Shown here in pieces: positions 9,363 to 19,082 of a stretch of DNA of 64,000 nt. The stretch spans positions 124,001 to 188,000 of the forward strand of contig JAHHIJ010000006.1 of assembly GCA_019358985.1 (NCBI GenBank). The letters are read 5' to 3'. Positions within the stretch are counted from its first letter, which is position 1; the number at the start of each line of letters is the position of its first letter. This stretch comes from Tolypothrix brevis GSE-NOS-MK-07-07A (GTDB lineage Bacteria > Cyanobacteriota > Cyanobacteriia > Cyanobacteriales > Nostocaceae). The translations under genes and the position numbers were made by a program. The notes below the pieces were generated by a model. It was not told the DNA's origin. It searched no databases and saw nothing but the letters and a program-made list of their open reading frames with translations.

Positions 9363-9896
9363 ATGTCAAATCTCGTGAAGCGCAAAACCCGCCCAACAAA
9401 ACGAAAATTCATCGGTTTAATGATGATAATTTTAGCGTGGAGTCTGGCTATGGGCTGGCTTCTGGCTTTGGCAAGTAACGTTCAAGGTGCTACAAACACG
9501 TCACAAATCGGTACGGTTGACGTAGTGCCGGCACAACAGCAATTAGGACAACAGCTATACTTAGAAAATTGCTCTAATTGTCACATCGCCCTTCCCCCGG
9601 CTGTTTTTCCCAGCGAAACTTGGAAAAATCTTCTCCAAGATTCCCAGCACTACGGTGTACAACTCAAACCTCTAGTCGATCCACCGCGCATCCTGGTGTG
9701 GAGATATCTGTTAACTTTCTCCCGTTCTCACCTCAAAGAAGAAGAAACACCTTATCGCTTCAAGGATTCGCGCTATTTTAAAGCTTTGCATCCCAATATC
9801 AAATTACCACGCCCAGTGCAAGTAGGTAGCTGTGTCAGCTGTCATCCAAGTGCCACCGACTTCAACTTTCGTAACCTATCCCCAGAGTGGAATTGA
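9363..9896 (+). CDS. Membrane-anchored dihaem cytochrome c
   Basis: The predicted protein of about 177 residues has a basic N-terminus and one hydrophobic helix (IGLMMIILAWSLAMGWLLAL) that can act as a signal anchor, followed by two haem c attachment motifs, CSNCH and CVSCH, about 95 residues apart. The pattern fits the small DHC-type dihaem cytochromes found in cyanobacteria and proteobacteria, which act in periplasmic or lumenal electron transfer; the physiological partner is not indicated by the neighbours. I use the ATG at 9363, preceded by AGCAGGA; a TTG at 9339 would add eight residues without a better ribosome site. The gene ends three bases before the hairpin at the end of a TnpB remnant. 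Confidence 0.85.
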   Translation: MSNLVKRKTRPTKRKFIGLMMIILAWSLAMGWLLALASNVQGATNTSQIGTVDVVPAQQQLGQQLYLENCSNCHIALPPAVFPSETWKNLLQDSQHYGVQLKPLVDPPRILVWRYLLTFSRSHLKEEETPYRFKDSRYFKALHPNIKLPRPVQVGSCVSCHPSATDFNFRNLSPEWN

Positions 9897-9911
9897 TACT
9901 CCCCACGGCTT

Positions 9912-10475
9912 TTAGCCGGGGAATTCTTGGGTCGCGGGGATTCCAATGAATTTACCCTCTCCCAAGGGGAGACGCGAAGCGCGAACACCAAGCATCTTGA
10001 CCGTGTATCCCACGGCTGCAAGTCCTCGTTGACAGACTATCTGAGCGGCTGCGACATCTCTATCGGTGGTATAGCCGCAATTTGAACAAACATGAACACG
10101 CTCAGAAAGTGTCTTTTTGCCCGTTTCCGTTTGGCAGTTGGGACAAATCTGACTTGTTTTTCTGCTATTAACTTTCTGAAAATAGACACCGCGCTTAAAG
10201 CAGCATAGCTCAAGAATTTGAAAAAACTGTCCCCACCCCGCATCTAAGCAGTGTTTGCCTAGCATAGAGCGAGACAATCCGACAAGGTTCAAATCCTCAA
10301 CAAATATTGTTTGGGCTTGATCGCAAAGTTGGTGTGCCATTTTCCAATGAAAGTCTTTTCTTGTATTGGCAACGTGTTCATGCAATCTCGCTACTTTATA
10401 CCGAGTTTTACGCCAATTGCTAGATCCTAATTTCTTGCGACTAACTCGTTGTTGCAGCCTGGCTGTATTATACAT
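9912..10475 (-). pseudogene. TnpB (IS200/IS605-type) C-terminal half
   Basis: The frame encodes about 187 residues that match the C-terminal half of TnpB: the RuvC-II glutamate region TIFVEDLNLVGLSRSML, a four-cysteine zinc ribbon (CPNC...CSNCG) and the RuvC-III aspartate in TTDRDVAAAQI. The N-terminal domain and the RuvC-I aspartate are missing, so nuclease activity is not expected. Upstream sequence (10476-10560) shows no continuing TnpB frame. The 3' side ends in a strong hairpin (9900-9922, CCCC.CGGCT/AGCCG.GGG), which is where the right end and guide-RNA scaffold lie in intact elements. No tnpA is present. Confidence 0.85.
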
Positions 10476-10579
10476 CTTTTTCTACCATTCGTTATAAAGA
10501 TTTTTAGAATGCGAATAAATTCGCAGCCGCACTACACCCCCACGTAAGACAGCCGGGGGCACTGTGCTCGTTATTTGGT

Positions 10580-10755
10580 AGGGAATGGGGGAGTGGGGGA
10601 GTGGGAGACAAGGGGACAAGGAGGACAAGGAGGACAAGGAGGACAAGGAGGACAAGGAGAATAAGGGGGACAAGGAGAATAATTCTTTTTCCCCATCCCC
10701 CCATCCCCCCCTCTCCCCATCCCCCCATCTCCCCATCTCCCCCTCATCCCCCCTG
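10580..10755. repeat. Purine/pyrimidine low-complexity tract with 9-bp tandem repeat
   Basis: The + strand first runs as a G-rich purine tract with about five copies of the unit GGACAAGGA (10614-10670 region), then turns after AATAATTC into a C-rich pyrimidine tract (CCCCATCCCC repeats). The frames that read through it in several phases give only Gly/Pro/Ser-rich strings and are not genes. A very similar tract is found inside the LD-carboxypeptidase gene at 41103-41227. The remaining bases up to 10919 contain no supported gene. Confidence 0.8.
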
Positions 10756-10989
10756 AGCGCAAGTAGGGCGATCGCTACAGTCGCATGGTTGGCTATAGCC
10801 TTCTTAGCTGAAGGCAAAATGATACTATGAAATAAGTTTCCAATTATAAGATTATGAGTTAAACCAATCGGAGAGTACGTCTTAAGTTGACGATTTAGTA
10901 CACAAGTCTGTACAACCATGTTTTTGAGTTAATTCTCCTGCTTCAACTTATCGACCTTGCGCTCCCACGGCTCGGTTGGGTTAAATGCT

Positions 10990-10995
10990 TATAAT
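10990..10995 (+). promoter_or_regulatory. Possible -10 box upstream of secA
   Basis: A perfect TATAAT lies 54 bp before the secA start codon. No convincing -35 hexamer is seen 16-18 bp upstream, so this is a weak prediction. Confidence 0.3.
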
Positions 10996-11048
10996 AAATG
11001 CCAAACCTTTAATCCTTATCCCCTCTTGATTTAGTTGAATAAACTGCC

Positions 11049-13841
11049 ATGCTAAAAACTTTGTTGGGCGATCCCAACGCTCGTAAGCTTAAAAAATACC
11101 AACCTTACATTACTGAAATTAACCTCTTAGAAGAAGAAGTTAAAGCTCTTTCTGATGAAGAGTTAAAGGGTAAAACAGCAGAGTTTCAACAACGACTTGC
11201 GTCATCTGAAACTACAGACGATCTTTTGCCAGAAGCTTATGCTGTTGTCCGGGAAGCAGCTAGGCGTGTTTTAGGGTTGCGACATTTTGATGTGCAGCTC
11301 TTAGGTGGTGCTATGCTGCATATAGGGCAAATTGCCGAAATGAAAACTGGGGAAGGCAAAACCCTGGTTGCGACTTTGCCAAGTTATTTAAATGCTTTAA
11401 GCGGTAAAGGTGTACACGTTATCACCGTAAACGATTACCTGGCTCGTCGAGACGCGGAATGGATGGGACAGGTGCATCGCTTTTTGGGGTTGAGTGTGGG
11501 GCTAATTCAAGCAAATATGACTCCCGCTGAACGTCAAAAAAACTACAACTGTGATATCACTTATGTGACTAACAGCGAGATAGGTTTTGACTATTTGCGT
11601 GATAACATGGCAACATCAATGGCAGATGTTGTGCAACGTCCCTTTAACTACTGCGTAATTGATGAAGTAGATTCAATTCTAATTGATGAAGCGCGGACAC
11701 CTCTAATTATTTCCGGGCAGGTAGAAAGACCGACAGAAAAATATCTGAAAGCAGCGGAAATTGCAACTACTCTGAAAAAAGATGAGCATTATGAGGTCGA
11801 TGAAAAAGCGCGGAACGTGCTATTGACCGATGAAGGTTTTGCGGAAGCTGAAAATCTTTTGGAAGTAACTGATTTATTCGACCCGGATGATCCGTGGGCA
11901 CACTTTGTTTTCAATGCGATTAAAGCAAAAGAACTTTTCCTCAAGGATGTAAATTATATCGTCCGCAATGGTGAAGTGGTAATTGTCGATGAATTTACCG
12001 GTCGGGTATTACCAGGACGACGTTGGAGTGATGGATTGCACCAAGCAATTGAGGCAAAAGAACACGAAGAGATTCAACCGGAAACGCAAACTTTAGCGAC
12101 GATTACTTATCAAAATTTGTTTTTGTTGTATCCCAAGTTGGGAGGAATGACTGGAACAGCAAAGACAGAAGAACCTGAGTTTGAAAAAATTTACAAACTG
12201 GAAGTAACGGTAACTCCCACCAACAGGAAAAGGCTCCGTCAAGACATGTCTGATATGGTCTTTAAAACTGAGCCTGGGAAATGGAATGCGATCGCACAGG
12301 AATGTGCCCAAATGCACCAACTCGGTAGACCTGTGCTGGTAGGAACCACCAGCGTAGAAAAATCAGAATATCTCAGCGGGCTTCTCAAGCAGCAAAATAT
12401 TCCCCACGAATTGCTCAACGCAAGACCCGAAAACGTCGAACGAGAGTCAGAAATTGTCGCCCAAGCCGGACGTAAAGGTGCTGTCACCATCGCCACGAAC
12501 ATGGCTGGTAGAGGTACTGACATCATTTTGGGTGGTAACTCTGAATATATGGCGCGTCTGAAGCTGCGGGAATACTTTATGCCTCGCATCGTCCAACCTG
12601 AAGACGAAGATACTTTTGGTGTCCACAGAGACGGTGGTTTACCCACAGGGACTGGTGGTGGACAAGGTTTTGTCCCTGGTAAAAAGGTGAAAACTTGGAA
12701 AGCTTCGCCACAAGTATTCCCGATTCAACTGTCAAAAGAAACAGAGCAACTTTTGAAAGAAGCTGTGCAAGTAGCAGTGCGGGAATATGGTGAGCGCAGT
12801 TTACCCGAATTAGAAGCAGAAGATAAAGTAGCTGTAGCGGCAGAAAAAGCGCCAATTGACGACGTAGTAATTCAAACTCTGCGGTCCGCTTATAACCGCG
12901 TCAAGCACGAATACGAACAGTTTACTAGTCGGGAACACGAAGAGGTAGTGCAGTTAGGCGGTTTGCACGTAATTGGTACAGAACGCCACGAATCGCGACG
13001 GGTAGATAATCAGTTACGCGGACGTGCTGGACGTCAAGGAGACCCTGGTTCGACAAGATTCTTCTTAAGTTTAGAAGATAACTTGATGCGGATTTTTGGA
13101 GGCGATCGCGTAGCCCGCTTAATGGAAGCCTTTAATGTTGAAGAGGATATGCCTATTGAGTCAAAGATGCTCACCAACAGTTTAGAAGGCGCTCAGAAAA
13201 AAGTCGAAACCTACTACTACGACATCCGCAAACAGGTGTTTGAGTACGACGAAGTGATGAACAATCAACGTCGCGCTATCTATGCCGAACGCCGACGGGT
13301 GCTAGAAGGGCAAGACTTGAAAGAACAAGTTATCAAGTACGCCGAAAAAACGATGGATGAGATCGTTGATTATTACATCAACCCCGATTTGCCCTCAGAA
13401 GAGTGGGAATTAGAAAAGCTAGTTGAGAAAGTCAAAGAATTCGTCTATCTGCTGGAAGATTTGCAGCCAAATCAATTAGAAGAGATGACTATTGCCGAAA
13501 TTAAAGCTTTCCTCCACGAACAGGTGCGAATTGCCTACGATATGAAGGAAGCTCAAGTTGACCAAGTGCAGCCCGGACTGATGCGACAAGCTGAAAGGTT
13601 CTTTATCTTACAGCGAATTGATACCCTCTGGCGCGAACACTTACAACAAATGGATGCCTTGCGAGAATCTGTGGGACTGCGTGGCTACGGTCAAAAAGAC
13701 CCGCTGATTGAGTACAAGAGCGAGGGATATGAACTTTTCTTGGATATGATGGTAAATATCCGCAGAGATGTGGTATATTCACTTTTCATGTTTCAACCGC
13801 AACCCCAACCAGTAGTTCAGGCGCCATCAGAGATGGTTTGA
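11049..13841 (+). CDS. secA: Preprotein translocase ATPase SecA
   Basis: The 930-residue protein is the motor that drives unfolded preproteins through SecYEG at the plasma and thylakoid membranes. Seen in the sequence: [22 protein letters not shown] with Walker A at residues 98-105, [15 protein letters not shown], the DEAD-like box [26 protein letters not shown], and [20 protein letters not shown] near the second nucleotide-binding fold. Length and the internal insert around residues 500-560 fit cyanobacterial SecA. The C-terminus ends in a Gln/Pro-rich tail and lacks the zinc-binding cysteines found in many proteobacterial SecA proteins. It stands alone between repeat-rich gaps, as is common in cyanobacteria. 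Confidence 0.98.
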   Translation: MLKTLLGDPNARKLKKYQPYITEINLLEEEVKALSDEELKGKTAEFQQRLASSETTDDLLPEAYAVVREAARRVLGLRHFDVQLLGGAMLHIGQIAEMKTGEGKTLVATLPSYLNALSGKGVHVITVNDYLARRDAEWMGQVHRFLGLSVGLIQANMTPAERQKNYNCDITYVTNSEIGFDYLRDNMATSMADVVQRPFNYCVIDEVDSILIDEARTPLIISGQVERPTEKYLKAAEIATTLKKDEHYEVDEKARNVLLTDEGFAEAENLLEVTDLFDPDDPWAHFVFNAIKAKELFLKDVNYIVRNGEVVIVDEFTGRVLPGRRWSDGLHQAIEAKEHEEIQPETQTLATITYQNLFLLYPKLGGMTGTAKTEEPEFEKIYKLEVTVTPTNRKRLRQDMSDMVFKTEPGKWNAIAQECAQMHQLGRPVLVGTTSVEKSEYLSGLLKQQNIPHELLNARPENVERESEIVAQAGRKGAVTIATNMAGRGTDIILGGNSEYMARLKLREYFMPRIVQPEDEDTFGVHRDGGLPTGTGGGQGFVPGKKVKTWKASPQVFPIQLSKETEQLLKEAVQVAVREYGERSLPELEAEDKVAVAAEKAPIDDVVIQTLRSAYNRVKHEYEQFTSREHEEVVQLGGLHVIGTERHESRRVDNQLRGRAGRQGDPGSTRFFLSLEDNLMRIFGGDRVARLMEAFNVEEDMPIESKMLTNSLEGAQKKVETYYYDIRKQVFEYDEVMNNQRRAIYAERRRVLEGQDLKEQVIKYAEKTMDEIVDYYINPDLPSEEWELEKLVEKVKEFVYLLEDLQPNQLEEMTIAEIKAFLHEQVRIAYDMKEAQVDQVQPGLMRQAERFFILQRIDTLWREHLQQMDALRESVGLRGYGQKDPLIEYKSEGYELFLDMMVNIRRDVVYSLFMFQPQPQPVVQAPSEMV

Positions 13842-13845
13842 ACTT

Positions 13846-13870
13846 AAGCGCTAAAGATAATATAGCGCTT
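13846..13870 (+). terminator. Weak hairpin after secA
   Basis: AAGCGCTA pairs with TAGCGCTT across a nine-base loop five bases after the secA stop. It lacks a T-run, so it may act only as a stabilising or weak termination structure. Confidence 0.35.
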
Positions 13871-13894
13871 CTCGGTTGTGTGCAATACGCGGTA

Positions 13895-13921
13895 TAGAGA
13901 CGTAGCAGTGCTACGTCTCTA
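13895..13921. repeat. Family A core palindrome
   Basis: A perfect 27-bp palindrome centred on GACGTAGCAGTGCTACGTC, without the longer flanks of complete family A elements. Confidence 0.75.
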
Positions 13922-14000
13922 CATTTAATTAACTTGTTAAAGAAGAAGGTATTGCAATACGGTTCGGATAAGATTTTTTGATGAAAATTATAGATCACAA

Positions 14001-14067
14001 AGACGCAAGGGAATCGCCGTCTCTACAAAGGACTTTTTATTGTAAAGACGGCGATTCCCTTGCGTCT
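14001..14067. repeat. Long inverted repeat, 27-bp arms
   Basis: Arms at 14001-14027 and 14041-14067 match in 26 of 27 positions around a 13-base loop; the outer part reads AGACGCAAGGGAATCGCCGT. The inner ends (CTCTACA / TGTAAAG) match the edge of family A cores. A single half of the family B end (AGGACTTACG) follows at 14122. The rest of 13842-14173 holds no gene. Confidence 0.7.
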
Positions 14068-14173
14068 CTTGCCTTAACACCAAGCGTATTGGAAGGTATT
14101 GCCCTTATTAGGAACAATATCAGGACTTACGTAAAAACTCTCTGTTACCGACTGTTGACTGTTGACCATCTTC

Positions 14174-14989
14174 TTAATAACTAATCCAATCACTCCAACT
14201 GCCAGCATATAATTTAGCGTTTTGAATGCCAGCTAGTTCTAAAGATAATAAATTGACGCAGGCGGTAACGCCAGAACCGCAATAAACTATAATTTCCTCT
14301 GCTTTTTCCAGCTTGGATGCGCGGGAGCTTTGCTGTTGTGGTGAAAGTAGGTAGCCTGAAGAATCTGTCACTTCTAGCCAAGGATAGTTTACAGCACCGC
14401 TGATATGTCCGGCAATTTTATCAATTGGTTCTCGTTCCCCAGAAAAGCGATCGCTTTCTCGTGAATCCACTAACACTACTCCTGGCAAAGATGAGCGAGT
14501 TTTCACTTCTTCTCTATGTACCACCATTTGTGTTTGTACCTGTGGGACGAATGTTGTTACCCGAGGTTCAGGAATCACATCTGTGACGGGATACCCCGCT
14601 TTTTGCCAACCAGCAAAACCTCCTGTAAGTACAGCTACTTGCTCATGTCCTAAATAACGCAAAAGCCACCACAAACGAGCTGCAAAAGCAAGCCGAGAAT
14701 CATCGTAAGCTACAACTAAAGTGTTTGAATTTACACCCATTGCTGACAGCTTCTGCGCTAAATCTGCGGGGTTGGGTAAAGGATGTCTTCCTCCATGTTC
14801 TCCCACAGAACTAGAAAGATCCTGGTTTAAGTCTAAATAATAAGCTCCAGTTATATGATTTGCTTGATATTGCTGTTGTCCTAAAATTGGATCGGCAAGT
14901 GAAAATCGACAATCTACAATCACAACTTGCGGATTGTCAAGGTGTGCAGACAACCATTCGGCAGAAACAACAAATTGAGTGTTAGTCAT
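14174..14989 (-). CDS. Sulfurtransferase (3-mercaptopyruvate/thiosulfate type, double rhodanese)
   Basis: The 271-residue protein has two rhodanese domains. The N-terminal, inactive one contains VVIVDCRFSLADPILGQQ and HITGAYYLDLNQDL; the C-terminal one carries the active cysteine in VYCGSGVTACVNLL. The CGSGVTA loop is the form seen in SseA-type sulfurtransferases, which move sulfane sulfur from 3-mercaptopyruvate or thiosulfate to cyanide, thioredoxin or other acceptors; the sequence does not settle the donor. The length fits the family. It has no operon partner here: the gene is divergent from the regulator downstream and convergent with the secA side. Confidence 0.9.
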   Translation of the reverse strand: MTNTQFVVSAEWLSAHLDNPQVVIVDCRFSLADPILGQQQYQANHITGAYYLDLNQDLSSSVGEHGGRHPLPNPADLAQKLSAMGVNSNTLVVAYDDSRLAFAARLWWLLRYLGHEQVAVLTGGFAGWQKAGYPVTDVIPEPRVTTFVPQVQTQMVVHREEVKTRSSLPGVVLVDSRESDRFSGEREPIDKIAGHISGAVNYPWLEVTDSSGYLLSPQQQSSRASKLEKAEEIIVYCGSGVTACVNLLSLELAGIQNAKLYAGSWSDWISY

Positions 14990-15121
14990 AAACTTGGTAA
15001 TTGGAGTTACAAATATACGGAAATTTTGACTTATCGAAGAGGGGGACAGGGGGACGACTTGGAAAAGTTTTTTCCTTTTTTAACAAAATTTATAATTTAT
15101 TTGAAATTTCTAAGTAAGATT

Positions 15122-15305
15122 ACTTATGTGATACAAGTCACTAAGAATGTAAGTAAGTTATCACTGCGACACTTTCCAAATCATAGTTTAATAAGAGGTA
15201 TTTATGTGATACAAATTACTAAAGAGACAAGTAAGTTATAACTAGGACACTCTGCCAATCATAGTTAGATTTTTTCCATTCCTAAAGCGAAAAATCTAAC
15301 TATGA
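15122..15305. repeat. AT-rich direct repeats ending in a 15-bp inverted repeat
   Basis: Two diverged copies of about 68 bp (15122-15190 and 15201-15268) share TTATGTGATACAA, CAAGTAAGTTAT-like and CATAGTTAG blocks. The second copy runs into a perfect inverted repeat: CATAGTTAGATTTTT (15260-15274) pairs with 15290-15304 around a 15-base loop. No gene is seen in 14990-15643; the rest is AT-rich leader of the regulator gene. Function unknown. Confidence 0.55.
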
Positions 15306-15643
15306 TGGTGCGGAAAATAAAAACGTTGAACTAAAAATACCTTACTTTGATCTAAATTTAGCGAGGACAAAATTTTCTGGCGTTGGTATGTTAAAAAATC
15401 TCCGTAAAAAACCTGATTTAACATTTGGAAAAATTGCTCATACTGGAATTACACTAGTAGAAAATTTGGTAGCTATACTTATTTTATATTGTTCTAATAA
15501 CACATAAAAAATACATACTATGCATTACAACCAACATTTTACAGTTATGATGCATAAAGGTTGTAAAAATTCAAACTGGAATATAGTCAAATCATAAAAT
15601 TGTTTTTATCTAACATTGTATTTTTTTTAACTGGAGTGCCTTT

Positions 15644-16870
15644 GTGACTCAATGGAAATCCAAGTATATAGGCTCTACCGAACAAATTGTTAGTGGGTTA
15701 AACCCCTCAAACAATATAAATCATATCGGTTCAAATCATGCCTTAGGATTGAACAAAGGTGAGAGTTATTCCTTAAGCTTATCTGAACAAAAGGTGATGG
15801 CTAAAGAAACCGAAGTCTTGTCTTATTGGATAAATTCTGATATTAATAAAACTGAAAATTCATTGGTTTCGACAACGGTACAAGCCGAAAGGTCAACAAT
15901 GAATGGCTTTGATTGTGATGTACCCAAAATTTTAGTAGTAGACGATCATCCCGGCAGTCGGATGACTGCTGCCGCACTTTTAGCGATGGAAGGCTACGAA
16001 GTAATTGAGGCTGACAGTGGTTATACTGCCATAGAACTGGTAACACAAAAACAACCGGATCTACTTTTGCTAGATGTGATGATGCCGGGGATGGATGGAT
16101 TTCAAGTGTGTCAGTTACTTAAGCAGGATGAACATACCAGATTAATTCCAGTGATTTTCATTACAGCTTTATATGATAAGCGATCGCGTATCCAAGGAAT
16201 CGAAGCTGGGGCAGATGATTTTTTAACCAAACCTTTTGACCGTTTAGAATTGGCAGCACGGGTTAAATCTTTAATCAGGCAAAAGCGTTTAAACGAAGAT
16301 TTAGACCATGCCGAAAAAGTGCTATTTTCCATTGCCAGAGCCATTGAAAGTCGCGATCCCAACACCGGCGACCACTGCGAGCGACTGGTAACATTGGGAG
16401 AAGCTTTTGCACAATTCCTCAATCTCTCACCCAACCAAATTCGGAATTTGACGTGGGGGGGTTATCTCCACGATATCGGGAAAGTGGGTATTCCTGATGT
16501 GGTGCTACTAAAGCATGATAAACTAACTCCCGAAGAGTGGGATATTATGAAAAAACACGTTTTGATGGGAGAAAAAATCTGCCAGCCATTACGCAGTATG
16601 CGCGGTGTAATTCCGATAATTCGCCACCACCACGAACGCTGGGATGGCTCAGGTTATCCCGATGGACTGAAGGAAGATGAAATTCCTTATCTGGCACAAG
16701 TTTTTCAAATAATTGATATTTACGATGCCCTAACTAGCGAACGACCTTACAAAATAGCTTTGAGCCAAGAAGAAGCTCTCAGGGTCATGGCAGAAGAAAC
16801 AGCCAAGGGTTGGCGTAACCCCAAACTAATGTTACAGTTTACAGAATTTATTCTTTCAAGGCAGCAATAA
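15644..16870 (+). CDS. Response regulator with HD-GYP phosphodiesterase domain
   Basis: The 408-residue product carries an N-terminal stretch of about 90 residues with no recognised domain, then a receiver domain (KILVVDDHPGSRMTAAAL, phospho-acceptor Asp in LLLLDVMMPGMDG, FLTKPF), and a C-terminal HD-GYP domain with HDIGK and HHHERWDGSGYPDGL. HD-GYP domains of this RpfG-like architecture hydrolyse cyclic di-GMP to 5'-pGpG or GMP, linking phosphorelay input to second-messenger removal. The GTG start has GGAG seven bases upstream; an internal ATG at 15899 would skip the unconserved N-terminus and is a real alternative. No histidine kinase is adjacent. Confidence 0.92.
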   Translation: MTQWKSKYIGSTEQIVSGLNPSNNINHIGSNHALGLNKGESYSLSLSEQKVMAKETEVLSYWINSDINKTENSLVSTTVQAERSTMNGFDCDVPKILVVDDHPGSRMTAAALLAMEGYEVIEADSGYTAIELVTQKQPDLLLLDVMMPGMDGFQVCQLLKQDEHTRLIPVIFITALYDKRSRIQGIEAGADDFLTKPFDRLELAARVKSLIRQKRLNEDLDHAEKVLFSIARAIESRDPNTGDHCERLVTLGEAFAQFLNLSPNQIRNLTWGGYLHDIGKVGIPDVVLLKHDKLTPEEWDIMKKHVLMGEKICQPLRSMRGVIPIIRHHHERWDGSGYPDGLKEDEIPYLAQVFQIIDIYDALTSERPYKIALSQEEALRVMAEETAKGWRNPKLMLQFTEFILSRQQ

Positions 16871-16954
16871 AATTTTTAATAATAATTAACATTTTGGTTC
16901 ATAGCGTAATCAGGTATCATTTGAGCGGGAATCTCAAACTATTTGTTTGACACT

Positions 16955-16976
16955 CCTCACGCCTGAAGGCGTGAGG
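16955..16976. repeat. Hairpin resembling an IS200/IS605-type end
   Basis: CCTCACGCC pairs with GGCGTGAGG around TGAA. Such GC-rich hairpins are usual at the ends of IS200/IS605 elements and their short derivatives. No transposase reading frame lies within 16871-17184; nothing else is recognised there. Confidence 0.4.
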
Positions 16977-17184
16977 ATTCTTAGTTCAATGATCGGACTT
17001 AAATTAAGAACGTTACCGCACCTAAAGATAGAGGTCTAGCATTTTCTTTTCTCCGGTTATTCCTATGATAGCATACTCGTCATAGGTATAAATTAATTAA
17101 AGAAGCACGACGAACGGGGAGGCTCTAACCCCACAATTGTCGGTAGATTCATCGTAGTAATTCACTGATAGCTGATAGCTAATT

Positions 17185-18552
17185 ATGGTAGTTGTAGCAA
17201 TTCTAGCGGCAGGACGCGGCACAAGGATGAAATCACACTTACCCAAAGTTTTACATTCTTTGGGTGGGCGATCGCTAGTAGAGAGAGTTCTCGAAAGTGT
17301 ACAACCTTTCAAGCCCTCACGGCAAATACTGATTGTCGGATATCAGGCTCTTGAAGTAAAAGCAGCTATGCAATCAAACCCAGATTTGGAGTTTGTCGAA
17401 CAAACTGTACAATTGGGAACAGGTCATGCCATCCAGCAATTACTCCCCCACCTCCAAGGCTATACTGGGGATTTACTGGTGTTAAATGGGGATGTGCCGT
17501 TATTACGCACCGAAACAATCAAACAACTGTTGCAAACTCATCAAGAAAATCACAACGCAGCTACCATCCTCACTGCACATCTGAGCGATCCTAAAGGCTA
17601 CGGGCGTGTTTTTTGCAACAGCGATAATCTTGTCGAACAAATGGTTGAAGATAAAGATTGCACTACTGCCCAAAAAGAAAATCGCCGCGTCAATGCGGGA
17701 ATTTACTGCTTTAACTGGCAAGAGTTAGCAAATATTTTACCACATTTACAGGCAAATAATGCCCAAAAAGAATACTACCTCACCGATGCGGTAACTCAAG
17801 TTGGCAAAGTTATGGCAGTTGATGTGGCAGATTATCAGGAAATTCTCGGTATTAACGATCGCCTGCAATTAGCAACAGCATCTGATATTTTGCAAAGGCG
17901 AGTCAAGGAAAAATGGATGGCGGCAGGTGTCACTCTCATCGACCCCACCAGCATTACAATTGATGACACGGTAGAATTACAGCCAGATGTAATTATAGAA
18001 CCGCAAACTCATCTGCGAGGTAATACGGTCATTCAAACAGGATGTCGCATTGGACCTGGCAGTTTAATTGAGAATAGCCAATTGGGTGAAAATGTCAGGG
18101 TGATGTATTCTGTGGTGACAGATAGCACAGTGCAGGAAAACACCCGAATTGGTCCCTATGCCCATTTGCGCGGACATGCACAAGTGGGGGCAAATTGCCG
18201 CATCGGTAATTTTGTGGAATTAAAAAATACTAAATTAGGCGATCGCACTAATGCCGCACATTTGTCATATTTGGGCGATACCACTACCGGAAATCAAGTA
18301 AATATCGGTGCTGGTACAATTACCGCCAATTATGATGGTGTAGAAAAACATCCAACCATTATAGGCGATCGCACTAAAACTGGTGCCAGTAGCGTTTTAG
18401 TTGCCCCTTTGACACTAGGAAATGATGTCACAATCGCTGCTGGTTCCACTGTTACAGAAGATGTCTCTGATGATTGTCTGGTAATAGCTCGTGCGCGTCA
18501 AGTAGCCAAACCCGGTTGGCGCTTGAAGAGTCCTGACGAGGATTTGGGCTAA
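17185..18552 (+). CDS. glmU: Bifunctional GlcNAc-1-phosphate uridyltransferase / GlcN-1-phosphate acetyltransferase
   Basis: The 455-residue enzyme makes UDP-GlcNAc for peptidoglycan and lipopolysaccharide. The N-terminal pyrophosphorylase domain shows the signature [18 protein letters not shown] (residues 7-24) and VLNGDVPLL; the C-terminal left-handed beta helix shows repeated hexapeptides and the acetyltransferase signature [20 protein letters not shown] followed by [10 protein letters not shown]. Length matches the family. The gene is followed within 15 bp by a pair of family A palindromes. Confidence 0.97.
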   Translation: MVVVAILAAGRGTRMKSHLPKVLHSLGGRSLVERVLESVQPFKPSRQILIVGYQALEVKAAMQSNPDLEFVEQTVQLGTGHAIQQLLPHLQGYTGDLLVLNGDVPLLRTETIKQLLQTHQENHNAATILTAHLSDPKGYGRVFCNSDNLVEQMVEDKDCTTAQKENRRVNAGIYCFNWQELANILPHLQANNAQKEYYLTDAVTQVGKVMAVDVADYQEILGINDRLQLATASDILQRRVKEKWMAAGVTLIDPTSITIDDTVELQPDVIIEPQTHLRGNTVIQTGCRIGPGSLIENSQLGENVRVMYSVVTDSTVQENTRIGPYAHLRGHAQVGANCRIGNFVELKNTKLGDRTNAAHLSYLGDTTTGNQVNIGAGTITANYDGVEKHPTIIGDRTKTGASSVLVAPLTLGNDVTIAAGSTVTEDVSDDCLVIARARQVAKPGWRLKSPDEDLG

Positions 18553-18556
18553 CCGT

Positions 18557-18659
18557 CGTAGAGACGTTCCGTCGGAACGTCTTTACAATAGACACAAGAA
18601 ATGTAGAGACGTAGCAGTGCTACGTCTCTACAAGGATTTTGGATAACGCATAATTCAAT
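18557..18659. repeat. Two family A palindromes between glmU and the DUF29 gene
   Basis: The first core (18557-18587) is the GACGTTCCGTCGGAACGTC variant; the second (18603-18631) is GACGTAGCAGTGCTACGTC followed by ...AAGGATTTTGGATAACGCAT, the conserved flank of the longer elements. That flank runs directly up to the ATG of the next gene, so its leader is repeat-derived. Confidence 0.8.
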
Positions 18660-19082
18660 ATGGAAGAACTACTAGAACTTAGGCAACTTCTAGAACAAGG
18701 TAAAGTTTCCGAAGCGCTGCTGTTGGTGGATGAGTTAGAAGAAATGAGCCTGAGTGACAAAATCAATAAAATTGATAGTTATGGCGTGATTCTTCTCATC
18801 CATTTAATTAAGCAGAAAGCTGAAAAACGTTCTACTCGCTCTTGGGAGATATCTATAGAAAATGCGGTGCGAGAAATAAATAAAATCAACAAGCGCCGCA
18901 AATCAGGCGGTTTTTACTTGCAGAGGGCAGAATTAATCGATATTCTGCAACAAGGATATCAACTAGCTTTGAAAAAAGCGGCGCTTGAAGCTTTTGAAGG
19001 ACGTTATGAAACGGAAGAATTAGCAGTAATGATTGACCAAGAAGAAATTATAGCTTCAGCGCTGAAATTAATTCAGCAATAA
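18660..19082 (+). CDS. DUF29 family protein
   Basis: The 140-residue protein resembles the DUF29 family common in cyanobacteria. Seen: ELLELRQLLEQGKVSEALLL, then LVDELEEMSLSDKINKIDS, HLIKQKAEKRSTRSWEISI, and a C-terminal helical part. Function unknown; members are small soluble helical proteins. The ATG is placed immediately after a family A repeat, and no good ribosome site is visible between repeat and start, so translation may be weak. The 3' end overlaps the convergent isoaspartyl peptidase gene by ten bases. Confidence 0.8.
   Translation: MEELLELRQLLEQGKVSEALLLVDELEEMSLSDKINKIDSYGVILLIHLIKQKAEKRSTRSWEISIENAVREINKINKRRKSGGFYLQRAELIDILQQGYQLALKKAALEAFEGRYETEELAVMIDQEEIIASALKLIQQ

Noticed and set aside
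10284-10300. tRNA-like GGTTCAAATCC box
   Set aside because: It lies within the TnpB frame and no acceptor or anticodon stem can be built around it.
9912-10475. Functional TnpB nuclease
   Set aside because: The RuvC-I aspartate and the whole N-terminal domain are missing.
10482-10919. A 145-residue minus-strand frame before the TnpB remnant
   Set aside because: Most of it reads through the low-complexity tract; the N-terminal third matches nothing I recognise and does not restore TnpB.
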